A DNA stretch of 64,000 nt from assembly GCF_001584165.1 (NCBI RefSeq), contig NZ_CP013233.1:1798001-1862000 (forward strand), given 5' to 3'. The notes under the pieces are model-generated. The model was not told the DNA's origin and did not search any database. It saw only the letters and a list, made by a program, of their open reading frames with translations. Of the stretch, positions 28,265 to 38,138 are shown in pieces (the stretch's first letter is position 1; the number at the start of each line of letters is the position of its first letter). The position numbers and the translations under genes are program-made. The stretch is from Collimonas arenae (GTDB taxonomy: Bacteria; Pseudomonadota; Gammaproteobacteria; Burkholderiales; Burkholderiaceae_D).

Positions 28265-28292
28265 AAATGGGGAGTAATCGGGATTTTACAAG
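28265..28292 (-). promoter_or_regulatory. htpG: Predicted sigma-32 (RpoH) heat-shock promoter of htpG
   Basis: On the minus strand: CTTGTAA (28292-28286), a 13-bp spacer, then CCCCATTT (28272-28265). This agrees with the RpoH consensus CTTGAAA-N11-16-CCCCATNT at all but one core position and is placed about 95 bp before the htpG start codon. Confidence 0.75.
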
Positions 28293-28323
28293 GGTGGGCG
28301 GAGCAACAACGGCTCAACTAGCC

Positions 28324-29789
28324 TTATTTACCGCATTCCCGTTCCAGGAAGCGCCAGATTGTCGGGTCCGACATCGCCGCCACGTTGACCCGCATGCGCG
28401 ACGAGGGCAGCTGGCTGGGCGAAAACAAGGCGCCGGGCGCCAGCAAAAGGCCCTCGGCCAGGGCTTTTTCCGCCATCACATTGGTGTCGTGGCCGGTATC
28501 GGCCCAGACAAAGATGCCAGCCGGGGTGCTGATGTCGACCGTCATGCCTATCCTTTCCATCTGCCGGATGGTGCGGTCGCGCACGCTGTCGAGCTTGTTG
28601 CGCAAGCGGTCCAGATGCTTGCGGTAGTGACCTTCAGACAGGATCTTGTAGACGACCCGCTCGCCGACTTCGGCGCTGGTCAGGTTGGTCAGCATCTTGC
28701 GGTCGGCAAAATGCTGTGCCAGCTCAACCGTGGTGGCGATGAAGCCGGAGCGCAGGTTGGGGAGAGTGTCTTCGAGAAGCCACCCATGTAGATCACGCGA
28801 TTGAGCTGGTCGAGCGAAGCAATGCGGGTCGCAGGCTGCACCGCCGAGCCGGGGTGCATGTCGCAATAGATGTCGTCCTCGACGATCATGAAATCGTGCT
28901 CCTCAGCCAGCTTGAGGATCTGGAATGCCTTGGCTGCCGACAGTGAGGTCGAAGTCGGGTTGTGCAGCACCGACACCAGCACGTACAGCTTGGGTTTGTG
29001 CAGCGCCACCAATTCCGCCAGTTTGACCATGTCAGGGCCGTCGGCCAGGCGCGGCACACCGACCACTTTGGCGCCCAGTGCGGCGAACGAGGCAAACATC
29101 AGGAACCAGGATGGATCGTCGACCAGGATCACGTCGCCGGGCTGGGTGAAGTGGCGCGCTACCAGGTCCAGCGCCTGGGTGACGCCGGTGGTGGTGACGA
29201 ACTGCTCCGGCGTGGCGGCGATTTCCAGTTCGGCCATCTTTAATTGCAATTGCTGGCGCAACGGCAGGAAACCTTGCGGAATGCCATAGGACAGCAGTTG
29301 CGCCGGATTTTGCCGGCTGATGCTGCGCAAGGCGTTGGCGATCAGGTCGGCATCCAGCCATTCGCTGGGGAACATGCCAGAGCCGGGCATTTTCTTGTTG
29401 GGCGCCTGCTGGTGCATATTGCGCACCAGCCAGACCACATCAATCAGTTGCGGTTGCTTGTCGCTGGACGGATTGCTGCCGCGCTCAGCCAGCAGCGGCG
29501 AGCGTTCGCGCACATAAAAGCCGGAACCGCGGCGCGATTCCAGGCAACCCTTGGCCACCAGCCGGTCGTAGGCTTCGACCACCGTGAAGCGCGACACGCT
29601 ATGGCTATCGGCAAACTGGCGGATCGACGGCATGCGGGCGCCGGTGCGCAACAGGCGGTCGCTGATGCGGGATTCGATGCTGCGCACAATCTGCTCGACC
29701 AGCGAGGTATCGCTATCGCGCGACAGAGGCTGAGATGTGGATGGCAGCTGGCTGTTGCTCAGCTTGCGCGGAGGGGCGTTGTTGGTCAC
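28324..29789 (-). CDS. MocR-type GntR/aminotransferase regulator (one apparent frameshift)
   Basis: About 488 residues. The N-terminal GntR winged helix (LVEQIVRSIESRISDRLLRT, then MPSIRQFADSHSVSRFTVVE) is joined to a fold-type I aminotransferase domain with the PLP lysine in YMGGFSKTLSP. GTG 29789 is the only credible start. The frame is lost at 28759-28762 (CCCC for CCCCC, coding strand) just after that lysine and resumes as NLRSGFIATTVELAQHFADR. MocR proteins sense PLP or an amino-compound and bind direct repeats. It diverges from DUF2917/LysE/EamA genes and is their likely regulator. Confidence 0.9.
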
Positions 29790-29887
29790 TGTATTGGTCG
29801 CTGTGCAGGTTACTGTATCGGTGATTCGGCCGGGACAATGTCAGAAATTACTTGTTTAACTGTATTGGTACTGTATTGGTGTATTGG
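29788..29887. promoter_or_regulatory. Direct-repeat array ACTGTATTGGT, likely MocR binding sites
   Basis: Copies at 29788-29798, 29812-29822 (ACTGTATCGGT), 29859-29869 and 29870-29880, plus a partial GTATTGG at 29881-29887. The last two full copies abut, giving exactly 11-bp (one helical turn) spacing. The first overlaps the regulator's start codon. Direct repeats in a divergent promoter are the known mode of MocR binding, so this fits an autoregulated divergon. Confidence 0.72.
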
Positions 29888-29938
29888 CTTAGCATAGACC
29901 TAAATCATTCATGCTGCAAATCCAGGAGCGAGTTAGCC

Positions 29939-30259
29939 ATGCAAACACTATTCAAACAGCAGTCTCATACCTTGTCGGGCGGCAGCGTGCTGTCCGGCGT
30001 GACCGAGCAGCAGCTGATCTTGAAGGTAGTCAGCGGCCGCGTCTGGGTGACTTTTGAAGGACAGCCGGAAGACCACTGGCTGCACGCCGGCCGCTCGCTG
30101 ACCTTGCTGCCGGGGCGGGTAGTGGTTGTCGAATCCGATCCGGGCAGCAGCCGTATCAGTTTGAGTGGCTTGCCGCAGCGCGGTACCCCGAACGTCCTGC
30201 GGACACTGCTGGCGCGCTTGCGCGGCCCAGGTTTCCATCCAGCTACCAGCGTGTCGTAA
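29939..30259 (+). CDS. DUF2917 family protein
   Basis: 106 residues. ATG 29939 has AGGAG about 10 bp upstream. The sequence (SGVTEQQLILKVVSGRVWVT FEG, then DHWLHAGRSLTLLPGRVVVV) follows the DUF2917 pattern: a small cupin-like beta domain with VTxEG and a W/H pair. Function unknown; such proteins commonly lie beside LysE or MocR genes. Its stop overlaps the next start (TAATG), so it is coupled to the exporter. Confidence 0.8.
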   Translation: MQTLFKQQSHTLSGGSVLSGVTEQQLILKVVSGRVWVTFEGQPEDHWLHAGRSLTLLPGRVVVVESDPGSSRISLSGLPQRGTPNVLRTLLARLRGPGFHPATSVS

Positions 30260-30852
30260 TGATAGAAGCCTTGTTGCCGCTGGCGGTGTTTGCTTTCGTA
30301 TCGTCGATTACGCCCGGCCCCAACAACATCATGTTGACCTCGTCGGGCATCATGTTCGGCTTCAACCGGACGATTCCGCACATGCTCGGTGTCACCTTCG
30401 GTTTTGGCGTGATGCTGGTGCTGTGCGCCGCCGGCATCGGCAGCCTGGTTCTGGCGCTGCCGTCGATTCATGTGGTCTTGAAAACACTGGGCTCGGCATA
30501 CCTGCTTTATCTGGCCTGGAAATTGCGCCATATGTCGTTCAAGTCCGAAGTCGGCGGCAACAGCAAGCCGATGACATTCCTGGGCGCGGCGATATTCCAG
30601 GCCGCCAATCCGAAAGCCTGGATCATGGCCATCACCAGCGCCTCGGCATTTTTGCCGCCACTGCAGCCGATCTGGCTATCGATTGGCGTTTATTGCCTGG
30701 TATTCTCGCTGATCAATCTGCCTTGCGTCGGCGTTTGGGCGGTGGCGGGGTCCATCTTGCGGCGCTATCTGGCGCAACCCTTGTGGCAGCGCGTTTTTTG
30801 TACGGTGATGGTGCTGCTGACCATTTATTCCGCCGTCTCCATCTGGCTTTGA
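30259..30852 (+). CDS. LysE/RhtB-family amino-acid exporter
   Basis: 197-residue membrane protein with about six hydrophobic helices. The family signature SSITPGPNNIMLTSSGIMFG is near the N-terminus, followed by GVTFGFGVMLVLCAAGIGSL and the mid-protein FQAANPKAWIMAITSAS. Exports amino acids or related compounds; the exact substrate cannot be told. It is translationally coupled to the DUF2917 gene and lies under the putative MocR control region. Confidence 0.93.
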   Translation: MIEALLPLAVFAFVSSITPGPNNIMLTSSGIMFGFNRTIPHMLGVTFGFGVMLVLCAAGIGSLVLALPSIHVVLKTLGSAYLLYLAWKLRHMSFKSEVGGNSKPMTFLGAAIFQAANPKAWIMAITSASAFLPPLQPIWLSIGVYCLVFSLINLPCVGVWAVAGSILRRYLAQPLWQRVFCTVMVLLTIYSAVSIWL

Positions 30853-30877
30853 CGACTAACAGGAAAAGATCCGCGGC

Positions 30878-31755
30878 ATGACAGACGAATCGAAGGGCAT
30901 GTGGCTGGGAGCGGTCGGGTGGCGATATTCAGCCTGACGCTACCGTTTACCCGCATGGCAGTGGCGGACCTGAATCCAGTATTTGTGGCATTCGGTCGCG
31001 CGGTAGTGGCGGCGCTGTGCGCCATCATCCTGCTGTGGAAGCTCAAGGCTAGCCGGCCCAGCCTGGCGCAGTGGAAGGCGCTGGCCGTGACCGCGTTGGG
31101 TGTGGTGGTCGGCTTTCCGCTGTTTTCTTCGGTGGCGATGCGTTACGTGCCGGCTTCGCACGGCGCCATCGTGCTTGGCATCCTGCCATTGGCGACCGCC
31201 GTGTTCGGTGCGTTGCGCTTCGGCGAACGGCCTTCGCTCGGATTCTGGCTGGCGGCGCTACTTGGCAGTGCGATCGTGATTGTCTTTGCGATGAGCCAGG
31301 GCGGCGGTGGTTTGCAGTTGGCCGATCTGGCGCTACTGGCAGCCGTGGTTGCCGCTGCCATGGGGTATGCCGAAGGCGGACGACTGTCGCAGACCATGGG
31401 CGGCCAACGGGTGATCTGCTGGGCGCTGGTGTTGGCTCTGCCGATATTGCTGCCGATAACTGTCTGGCTGGGTTGGCATTACGGCATCAATGCGTCCCCC
31501 AAGGCCTGGTTCGGTTTTGCCTACGTTTCCCTGTTTTCAATGTTCATCGGCTTCTTCTTTTGGTACAAGGGCTTGGCCCTGGGTGGTATCGCCCGGGTTG
31601 GTCAGGTACAACTGTTGCAACCGTTCCTGAGTTTGCTGGGTGCTGCGTTGTTGCTAGGTGAAACATTGGAGGCGAGCAATATGCTGTTTGCGCTGGCGGT
31701 GCTGGTTGTGGTGGGGTTTGGCCGGAAGATGGCGGTGCGGCGACAACCTGCCTGA
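30878..31755 (+). CDS. EamA/DMT-family transporter (one apparent frameshift)
   Basis: About 292 residues with ten predicted helices in two EamA repeats. ATG 30878 (AGGA at 30861) begins MTDESKGMWLGAVG; the frame breaks at 30917-30919 (GGG for GGGG) and resumes VAIFSLTLPFTRMAVADLNP. Repeat marks include VAFGRAVVAALCAI and HGAIVLGILPLATAVFGAL. It probably exports metabolites. It lies 25 bp after the LysE gene, forming the third gene of the MocR-divergent operon. Confidence 0.9.
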
Positions 31756-31937
31756 CGGACGCTTGAAGCCGCTAGCCAGATGGCAAAATATAAATTACCA
31801 ACCTTTTCGCAAACTTGGCGGCGGATTTGAGATAATCATAGGCTTCCCGGGAAAATACCCGGCGTTATCCCATTTATCCCGTCATTGTTGCTGGCGCCAT
31901 AAGCGTCGGCAAATGATTCCATCTATCGGAGTGTCAG

Positions 31938-32396
31938 ATGTCTGTCTATGAAAAGTTGCAAGCCCTGAATATCACGCTGGCTGCCGTTGCCGTACCTGCT
32001 GCTGCCTATGTGATGTATGCCCAAAGCGGCAATACGGTTTACCTGTCCGGCCATCTGCCAAAGAAGGACGGCAAGATCTGGGTTGGGCAACTGGGCAAGG
32101 ACACCACTACCGAAGAAGCCAAACTGGCCGCGCGCGCCGTTGCCATCGAACTGATCGCCACCCTGCAGGCGGCCTGCGGCGGCGACTTGAAGCGCGTCAA
32201 GCGTATCGTCAAACTGATGAGCCTGGTCAATTCGACCGGTGATTTCACTGAACAGCATCTGGTCACCAACGGTGCCTCGGAACTGATCGGCGAAGTGTTT
32301 GGCGAGCAGGGCAAGCATGCCCGTTCCGCATTTGGCGTAGCGCAACTGCCGTTGGGCGCCTGCGTTGAAATTGAAATGATTGCTGAAATAGAGTAG
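31938..32396 (+). CDS. ridA: RidA/YjgF family protein
   Basis: 152 residues, longer than classical RidA (about 128) because of an N-terminal extension, which places it in the YjgF-like-1 branch. GGAG at 31929-31932 precedes ATG 31938. Core: VYLSGHLPKKDGKIWVGQLG and ERFGEQGKHARSAFGVAQLP-like C-terminus in which R129 corresponds to the catalytic Arg105 of RidA. RidA members hydrolyse reactive 2-aminoacrylate imines produced by PLP enzymes, fitting the many PLP enzymes around it. Activity of this branch is less certain. Confidence 0.88.
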   Translation: MSVYEKLQALNITLAAVAVPAAAYVMYAQSGNTVYLSGHLPKKDGKIWVGQLGKDTTTEEAKLAARAVAIELIATLQAACGGDLKRVKRIVKLMSLVNSTGDFTEQHLVTNGASELIGEVFGEQGKHARSAFGVAQLPLGACVEIEMIAEIE

Positions 32397-32540
32397 TCCG
32401 CGCAGTTCTGGTAGCGTTATCCGCTATCGGCCCAGGAGACGGCAGATCATAAAAATCATGGGCGTCTGCCCAGCGTTCCAGCATAGGCTGGGCACCGGAC
32501 CGGCGCCTCTTAAAAGATAAGATCACTTGAAGAGAATCAT

Positions 32541-33734
32541 ATGAAAATCGAAAATCCAACCCCGCTTGAATGGCGTTTTTCGGAGCGTGCACAGAAACTG
32601 CAAAGCTCCGCCATTCGCGAAATCCTGAAGATCACCATGCGCCCGGAAATCATTTCGTTCGCCGGTGGCTTGCCGTCGCCGGCGACTTTCCCGGTCGAGC
32701 AATTGAAGGTGGCATTCGACAAGGTATTGTCCGAGCAAGGCAAAGTGGCGTTGCAATACGGCCCGACCGATGGCTACGGCCCGCTGCGCGAGTGGGTGGC
32801 CGATTCGCTGTCGACCAACGGCGCCAAGATTTTGCCGAACCAGGTGCTGATGACCTCCGGTTCGCAGCAAGGCCTGGATCTGCTGGGCAAGGTGCTGATC
32901 GATGAAGGCAGCAAGGTGCTGGTCGAGACGCCGAGCTATCTGGGGGCATTGCAGGCATTCTCGCTGTATGGCCCGGAATTCGTGTCGGTGCCGAGCGATG
33001 AAGGCGGCTTGCTGCCGGAGACGGTGGCAACGCTGGGGCAGGGCGCGCGCATGTTGTACGCATTGCCGAACTTCCAGAACCCAACCGGCCGCACGCTGTC
33101 AGTGGAGCGCCGGCATGCGCTGGTCGATATCTGCGCCCGGCTCGGCCTGCCGCTGATCGAAGACGATCCTTACGGCGCTCTCAGCTATCGCACTGAACCG
33201 CTGCCGAAGATGCTCAGCATGAATCCGGGCGGGGTGATCTACATGGGATCGTTCTCCAAGATCCTGACGCCAGGCATCCGTTTGGGTTACGTGGTCGCGC
33301 CGCGGCCGCTGATCGAGAAGCTGGAGCAGGCCAAGCAAGCAACCGACCTGCATACCGCGCAGCTGACGCAAATGGTGGTCTACAACACCATCAAGGACGG
33401 CTTCCTCAACGAGCACATCCCGACCATTCGTAAATTGTATTCGGACCAGTGCGATGCCATGCTGGATGCGCTGAAAACCTACTTCCCAAGCGAGTGCAGC
33501 TGGACCAAGCCGGAAGGCGGCATGTTCATCTGGGTGACCTTGCCGAAGCATATCGATAGCATGAAATTGCTGGACGAAGCAGTTCAACAGCATGTCGCAT
33601 TTGTTCCGGGCGCACCGTTCTATGGCAACACCCCGGAAAAACATACGCTGCGCCTGAGCTTCGTGACAGTCCCTCCGGCCAAGATCCGCGAAGGGATCGA
33701 GCGTCTGGGCAAGTTGATTGCGGCGAAGATTTGA
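32541..33734 (+). CDS. PLP-dependent aminotransferase, class I/II (LysN-like)
   Basis: 397-residue fold-type I aminotransferase without a helix-turn-helix. Marks: IISFAGGLPSPATFPVEQL, LQYGPTDGYGPLREWV, NFQNPTGRTLS (carboxylate/PLP Asn), IEDDPYGALSY (PLP-ring Asp/Tyr), PLP lysine in YMGSFSKILTPGIRLGY, and the substrate Arg in LRLSFV. This pattern resembles 2-aminoadipate or branched-chain/aromatic transaminases and MocR C-domains; amino-donor specificity is not determinable. GAGAATC precedes ATG 32541. Confidence 0.9.
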   Translation: MKIENPTPLEWRFSERAQKLQSSAIREILKITMRPEIISFAGGLPSPATFPVEQLKVAFDKVLSEQGKVALQYGPTDGYGPLREWVADSLSTNGAKILPNQVLMTSGSQQGLDLLGKVLIDEGSKVLVETPSYLGALQAFSLYGPEFVSVPSDEGGLLPETVATLGQGARMLYALPNFQNPTGRTLSVERRHALVDICARLGLPLIEDDPYGALSYRTEPLPKMLSMNPGGVIYMGSFSKILTPGIRLGYVVAPRPLIEKLEQAKQATDLHTAQLTQMVVYNTIKDGFLNEHIPTIRKLYSDQCDAMLDALKTYFPSECSWTKPEGGMFIWVTLPKHIDSMKLLDEAVQQHVAFVPGAPFYGNTPEKHTLRLSFVTVPPAKIREGIERLGKLIAAKI

Positions 33735-33894
33735 TTTGAATGCGCATACTGTCTGATTGCTGCATTGTTCAGGCAGGATGCAAGATAGCAAGCCTGGGCC
33801 AGCGCCTGCAGCACATGCCGTGCGAGCAGGCGTTGGCCCTTGGCAGTTTCATCGTTTGCCATTTGTAGCGGTCCACATCGATCAAAGGTGCTCC

Positions 33895-34925
33895 ATGCAA
33901 CAATTTGCCTCCGACAACCAAGCCGGCATTTGTCCGGAAGCGCTTGAGTATCTGCTCAAGAGCAATGACAGCGGCCACGAGTCGTCCTATGGCGACGACG
34001 CCTGGACCCAACGCGTGTGCGATCGCATGCGCGACCTGTTCCAGACCGATTGCGATGTGTTCTTTGTATTCAACGGCACCGCCGCCAATTCGCTGGCGCT
34101 GGCGTCGCTATGTCAGTCCTATCATTCGGTGATCTGCCATGAGCTGGCGCACATCGAAACCGATGAGTGCGGCGGTCCTGAATTTTTTTCCAACGGTTCC
34201 AAGCTGCTGACGGCTAAAGGCGAGAATGGCAAACTGACGCCGGATGCAATCGAGGCATTGGTGACCAAGCGCGCCGATATCCACTACCCGCGGCCGAAAG
34301 TGGTCAGCATCACGCAATCGACCGAAGTCGGCACCGTCTATACCGTCGAGGAAGTTCGTGCGATCGCTGCCATTGCCAAGCGCCGCCAGCTACGCGTGCA
34401 CATGGATGGCGCGCGCTTTGCCAACGCGGTGGCTTCACTGAACGTGCATCCTTCCGAGATCACCTGGCGCGCCGGCGTCGATGTATTGTGCTTCGGCGGT
34501 ACCAAGAACGGTCTGCCGGTGGGTGAGGTGGTGGTGTTCTTCGACAAGGTGCTGGCCGAGGATTTCGCCTATCGCGTCAAACAGGCCGGTCAACTCGCAT
34601 CCAAGATGCGTTTCATTTCCGCACCCTGGCTCGGCTTGCTCGACAACGATGTCTGGCTGCGCAATGCCCGCCATGCAAACGCCATGGCGAAATTGCTGCA
34701 TCAGCGCCTGCGCGATATTCCCGGCGTGCGGGTACTGTTCGAGCCGGAATCGAATGCCGTTTTCGCGGAGTTGCCGAACCATGCCGCCCAGGCAATGCGG
34801 GCGGGCGGCTGGAAGTTCTACCAATTCATCGGTGCGGCGGTTGTCGCCTGATGTGTGCCTGGGATACACAGCCGGAAACGGTGGAACGTTTTGCAGCGGA
34901 GTTACGTAGCATCTGCATTGCATAG
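33895..34925 (+). CDS. ltaE: Low-specificity L-threonine aldolase (one apparent frameshift)
   Basis: 343 residues when joined. AAAGGTG lies before ATG 33895. It cleaves L-threonine or allo-threonine to glycine and acetaldehyde. Marks: FASDNQAGICPEALEYL, FFVFNGTAANSLAL, HMDGARFANAV, and the PLP lysine in LCFGGTKNGLPVGE. The frame is lost at 34836-34837 (GG for GGG); restoring it gives GGCRLMCAWDTQPETVERFA and a stop at 34923-34925. Together with kbl-tdh it makes a second threonine-to-glycine route in this window. Confidence 0.92.
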
Positions 34926-34946
34926 AAACAATTGGGGTCAGGAAAC

Positions 34947-34993
34947 AATTAGGGTCAGAGTCAAATTAAATTAATTTGACTCTGACCCTAATT
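34947..34993. repeat. 47-bp palindrome with 22-bp perfect arms
   Basis: Two perfect 22-bp arms (34947-34968 and 34972-34993) with core AGGGTCAGAGTCAAATTA around a 3-bp centre. A partial extra copy (ATTGGGGTCAGG, 34931-34942) precedes it. I recall GGGTCAGAGTCAAATT...TTTGACTCTGACCC palindromes in many beta- and gammaproteobacteria next to REP-associated (Y1) transposase genes; no transposase is present here. It is an isolated mobile-type repeat. Confidence 0.8.
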
Positions 34994-35009
34994 TTGCCTT
35001 GGGAGTAAT

Positions 35010-35037
35010 AAAAAGGAGGAAAAGTCCTCCTTTTTTT
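35010..35037. terminator. Bidirectional terminator between ltaE and the DUF1090 gene
   Basis: AAAAAGGAGGA - AAAG - TCCTCCTTTTTTT. Flanking A and T tracts allow use by the convergent genes ltaE and DUF1090. Confidence 0.9.
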
Positions 35038-35070
35038 GATTGCCGAGACGATTTTCAGCTTAGTGACGCG

Positions 35071-35502
35071 TCAGTTCTTTAATGCAGACAGATCCGCTTG
35101 CGCAGCGCGCAGTTCTTCCCGTTCTTCTTGCAGATCGGCTTGCTTTTCGGTCAGTTTCTTTTGTGCCTTCTCGATTTTCTTGGTATTGCCGTTGGCTTGT
35201 GCTTCGCGCAATTTGGTTTCTGCTTTGCTGATGTCTTGGCGAGCCTCGTCAACATCTGCCTGCTTCTTTCGTACTTCTTCTTCCGCGCGCTGGGTTTGGC
35301 GGGCATCTGTGCAGTGTTGCTGGGTTTCCTTCAGTGCCTTTTCCAGGCCGGCGACTTGATTGATGTTGCCGGCTTTCTTGGCGAAATCAATTTGAGTTTG
35401 TATCTGATTGGCTTTTGTTGCGCAATTGACCGTGTCTGCGTAGGCATGGCCGGCAATCAGCATGGATACGGAAAGGATAGGGGCGATTAGTCTGGTTTTC
35501 AT
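35071..35502 (-). CDS. DUF1090 (YqjC-like) periplasmic coiled-coil protein
   Basis: 143 residues: signal peptide (LIAPILSVSMLIAGHAYA), two cysteines (NCATKANQIQTQID, QQHCTDAR) and a long charged coiled coil (about 65-140) rich in Glu, Lys and Gln. This is the DUF1090 layout. Periplasmic location is inferred; function unknown. Single-gene unit with a downstream terminator. Confidence 0.88.
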   Translation of the reverse strand: MKTRLIAPILSVSMLIAGHAYADTVNCATKANQIQTQIDFAKKAGNINQVAGLEKALKETQQHCTDARQTQRAEEEVRKKQADVDEARQDISKAETKLREAQANGNTKKIEKAQKKLTEKQADLQEEREELRAAQADLSALKN

Positions 35503-35804
35503 GTTATCCCTTTTTAAACAGATGAATTAATGCGATTGACCATTGAGGCCGTGTGGCCGAGGGTCGCGTCAGGACCATCAATATCGTTAATCCGCCACTT
35601 TGCGTCAAGGATAATTGGCATTTCGACCAAATTTCAGACAATTCCTAGTAATTTTTAAGAGTTTCCATATCTGGTGGCGGTGGTTACGCCAGCACAAATC
35701 TTACAAGGGCAAACAGGTAGGTAAGTTGGGTGGGCACCTGCGCTCACACGAAATTCGGGAGACGCGTGGGGCAGAATTTTCTGCCCACCCGACGGGGCGT
35801 TACA
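35503..35804. other. Intergenic region between DUF1090 and parC
   Basis: About 300 bp. It contains RcsB-like box 4 and an inverted repeat GGGCAGAA-TT-TTCTGCCC (35768-35785) about 20 bp after parC, which may end parC transcription although no T tract follows. No gene. Confidence 0.45.
35634..35647 (-). promoter_or_regulatory. RcsB-like box 4 (upstream of the DUF1090 gene)
   Basis: Minus strand TAGGAATTGTCTGA, identical to box 3 except one base. It lies 132 bp upstream of the DUF1090 start and is oriented with that gene, so an envelope-stress-like control of this periplasmic protein is possible. Confidence 0.45.
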
Positions 35805-38123
35805 TCAGGTCTGAGCAGTCAACGCCACCGGCTTCAGTTTCGACTCCAACACTTTCCCTTTGCGGGCGCGCTTGCCGATATGTGGAGCCAGTCCCGATGC
35901 CGACAAGGCAACCTGTTGCGCTTTGCCGCCGCGGCCAACGCCGGACACTAAGACCCCGCGTTGACTGATCGGTTGTGCCGCCAGCAGCTTCTCATTGCTT
36001 TCCAGTTCCATCAAGATCACACCGCGACCGCCGTTGCTAAGCGATTTGCATTCATCCAGGCCGAACACCAGCAGGCGTCCCTTTTCCGACAGGCAGGCAA
36101 TCGCGCTGACGCTGCTGTCGAGTGCCTGCGGCGACAGCGACAGGTCGCCTTCGTCGAGCGTGATGAAGGCTTTGCCGGCCTTGACCCGGCTCAGCATATC
36201 GCCGATCTTGGCAGTAAAGCCATAGCCGCCCGACGATGCCAACAACAATGTACGGTCTGACGGGCCGGCGAAGTAGTGCAGGATGCTGCTGCCGCTGGCG
36301 AGATCGATCAAGGTTGTGATCGGCACGCCGTCGCCGCGTGCGTTCGGCAATGTCGATACTGGCACTGAATAGATACGGCCGTTGGATCCGAAAGTCAGTA
36401 GGTTGTCGACGGTGCGGCATTCGAATGCACCGTACAGCGTATCGCCAGCCTTGAAGCCGAATTGGCTCGCGTCATGGCCATGGCCGGTGCGCGCGCGCAC
36501 CCAGCCTTTTTGGGAGATGATGACGGTGACCGGTTCATCCACTACCTTGGTTTCCACCACGGCCTTTTCGGCCGCTTCGATCAATGTACGGCGGGCATCG
36601 CCGAACTGTTTCTGGTCGGCTTCGATTTCCTTGATCACCAGTCGCTTCATCGATGCCGGATTGTCGAGCAGGTCTTGCAGCGTAGCTTTCTCGTTGCGCA
36701 GCTCGGCCAGTTCCTGCTGGATCTTGATGGTTTCCAGGCGCGCCAATTGGCGCAGGCGGATTTCCAGAATATCTTCGGCCTGGCGGTCGGACAATTTGAA
36801 CGCGGCAATCAGCGCCGGTTTTGGCTCGTCCGATTCGCGGATGATCTTGATGACCTTGTCGATATTCAGCAGGATCGCTTCGCGGCCTTCGAGAATATGA
36901 ATGCGGTCTTCAATTTTCTGTAGCTTATATTGCGAGCGGCGTGTGATGGTGGCGAAGCGGAAAGTGATCCACTCGCGCAGGATCATGCCCAGGCCCTTCT
37001 GGCGTGGACGGCCATCGCCGCCAATCATCACCAGGTTGATCGAGGCGCTGCTTTCCAGCGAGGTGTGCGCCAACAGCATGTTGGTGAATTCGGTCTGGTC
37101 GAGGTTCTTCGACTTCGGCTCGAACACCAACCGCACCGGCGCATCGCGTCCGGATTCGTCGCGCACGGTATCGAGCACTGACAAGATGGACGTCTTGAGC
37201 GCCAGTTGTTCCGGCGTCAGGGTCTTCTTGCCGAGCTTGATCTTCGGATTGGTCAGCTCCTCGATTTCTTCCAGGATTTTTTGCGAGGAAGCGCCAGGCG
37301 GCAGTTCGGTTACTACCGCTTGCCACTGGCCACGCGCCAGGTCTTCGATTTTCCAGGTGGCGCGCACTTTCAGGCTGCCGCGACCACTCTCGTACATTTC
37401 CGAAATGGCAGTCGGTGAAGTAATGATCTGGCCGCCACCAGGGAAGTCAGGGCCGGGGATGATCTGCATCAGTTCGGCATGGCTCAGCGCCGGATTACGG
37501 ATCAGCGCCACTGCCGCCTTGGCGACTTCCTGCAGATTATGCGACGGAATTTCAGTGGCCAGGCCGACAGCAATCCCCGATGCGCCGTTCAGCAGCACGA
37601 ACGGCAGGCGCGCAGGGAGCAGCCGCGGCTCTTCGGTGGAACCATCGTAATTGGGCTGGAAATCGACTGTACCCATGTCGATTTCTTCCAGCAGCAGGCG
37701 GGCGATCGGCGTCAACCGTGCTTCGGTGTATCGCATCGCCGCGGCGCCGTCACCGTCGCGTGAGCCGAAGTTACCCTGGCCGTCGACCAGCGGATAGCGT
37801 AGCGAGAAATCCTGAGTCATCCGCACCAGCGCGTCGTATACCGACTGGTCGCCGTGCGGATGCAGTTTGCCGAGCACATCGCCGACCACCAGCGCTGATT
37901 TGCGCGGCTTGGCGGCGGCGTTCAGGCCAAGCTCGTTCATTGCGTACAGGATGCGGCGCTGTACCGGCTTCTGACCGTCGGAGACGTCCGGCAGGGCACG
38001 GCCCTTGACGACGGAAATCGCGTAGTCGAGGTAAGCGCGTTCGGCGAAGGTGGCAAGCGTTAACGATTCTGCATCAGGGGAAGGGGCGTCCGGGGTGGCA
38101 AATAGATCGTTTTGGTCAGTCAT
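35805..38123 (-). CDS. parC: DNA topoisomerase IV subunit A
   Basis: 772-residue breakage-reunion subunit that decatenates daughter chromosomes with ParE. Catalytic Tyr132 lies in [11 protein letters not shown]. The quinolone-determining region reads [14 protein letters not shown]93 stands where E. coli ParC has Ser80 and D97 where it has Glu84. The C-terminal beta-pinwheel is present with repeats such as [14 protein letters not shown]. The frame is intact. parE lies about 1.2 kb away on the same strand with a lytic transglycosylase gene between. Confidence 0.97.
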   Translation of the reverse strand: MTDQNDLFATPDAPSPDAESLTLATFAERAYLDYAISVVKGRALPDVSDGQKPVQRRILYAMNELGLNAAAKPRKSALVVGDVLGKLHPHGDQSVYDALVRMTQDFSLRYPLVDGQGNFGSRDGDGAAAMRYTEARLTPIARLLLEEIDMGTVDFQPNYDGSTEEPRLLPARLPFVLLNGASGIAVGLATEIPSHNLQEVAKAAVALIRNPALSHAELMQIIPGPDFPGGGQIITSPTAISEMYESGRGSLKVRATWKIEDLARGQWQAVVTELPPGASSQKILEEIEELTNPKIKLGKKTLTPEQLALKTSILSVLDTVRDESGRDAPVRLVFEPKSKNLDQTEFTNMLLAHTSLESSASINLVMIGGDGRPRQKGLGMILREWITFRFATITRRSQYKLQKIEDRIHILEGREAILLNIDKVIKIIRESDEPKPALIAAFKLSDRQAEDILEIRLRQLARLETIKIQQELAELRNEKATLQDLLDNPASMKRLVIKEIEADQKQFGDARRTLIEAAEKAVVETKVVDEPVTVIISQKGWVRARTGHGHDASQFGFKAGDTLYGAFECRTVDNLLTFGSNGRIYSVPVSTLPNARGDGVPITTLIDLASGSSILHYFAGPSDRTLLLASSGGYGFTAKIGDMLSRVKAGKAFITLDEGDLSLSPQALDSSVSAIACLSEKGRLLVFGLDECKSLSNGGRGVILMELESNEKLLAAQPISQRGVLVSGVGRGGKAQQVALSASGLAPHIGKRARKGKVLESKLKPVALTAQT

Positions 38124-38138
38124 GGAGATTCAAGCAAA

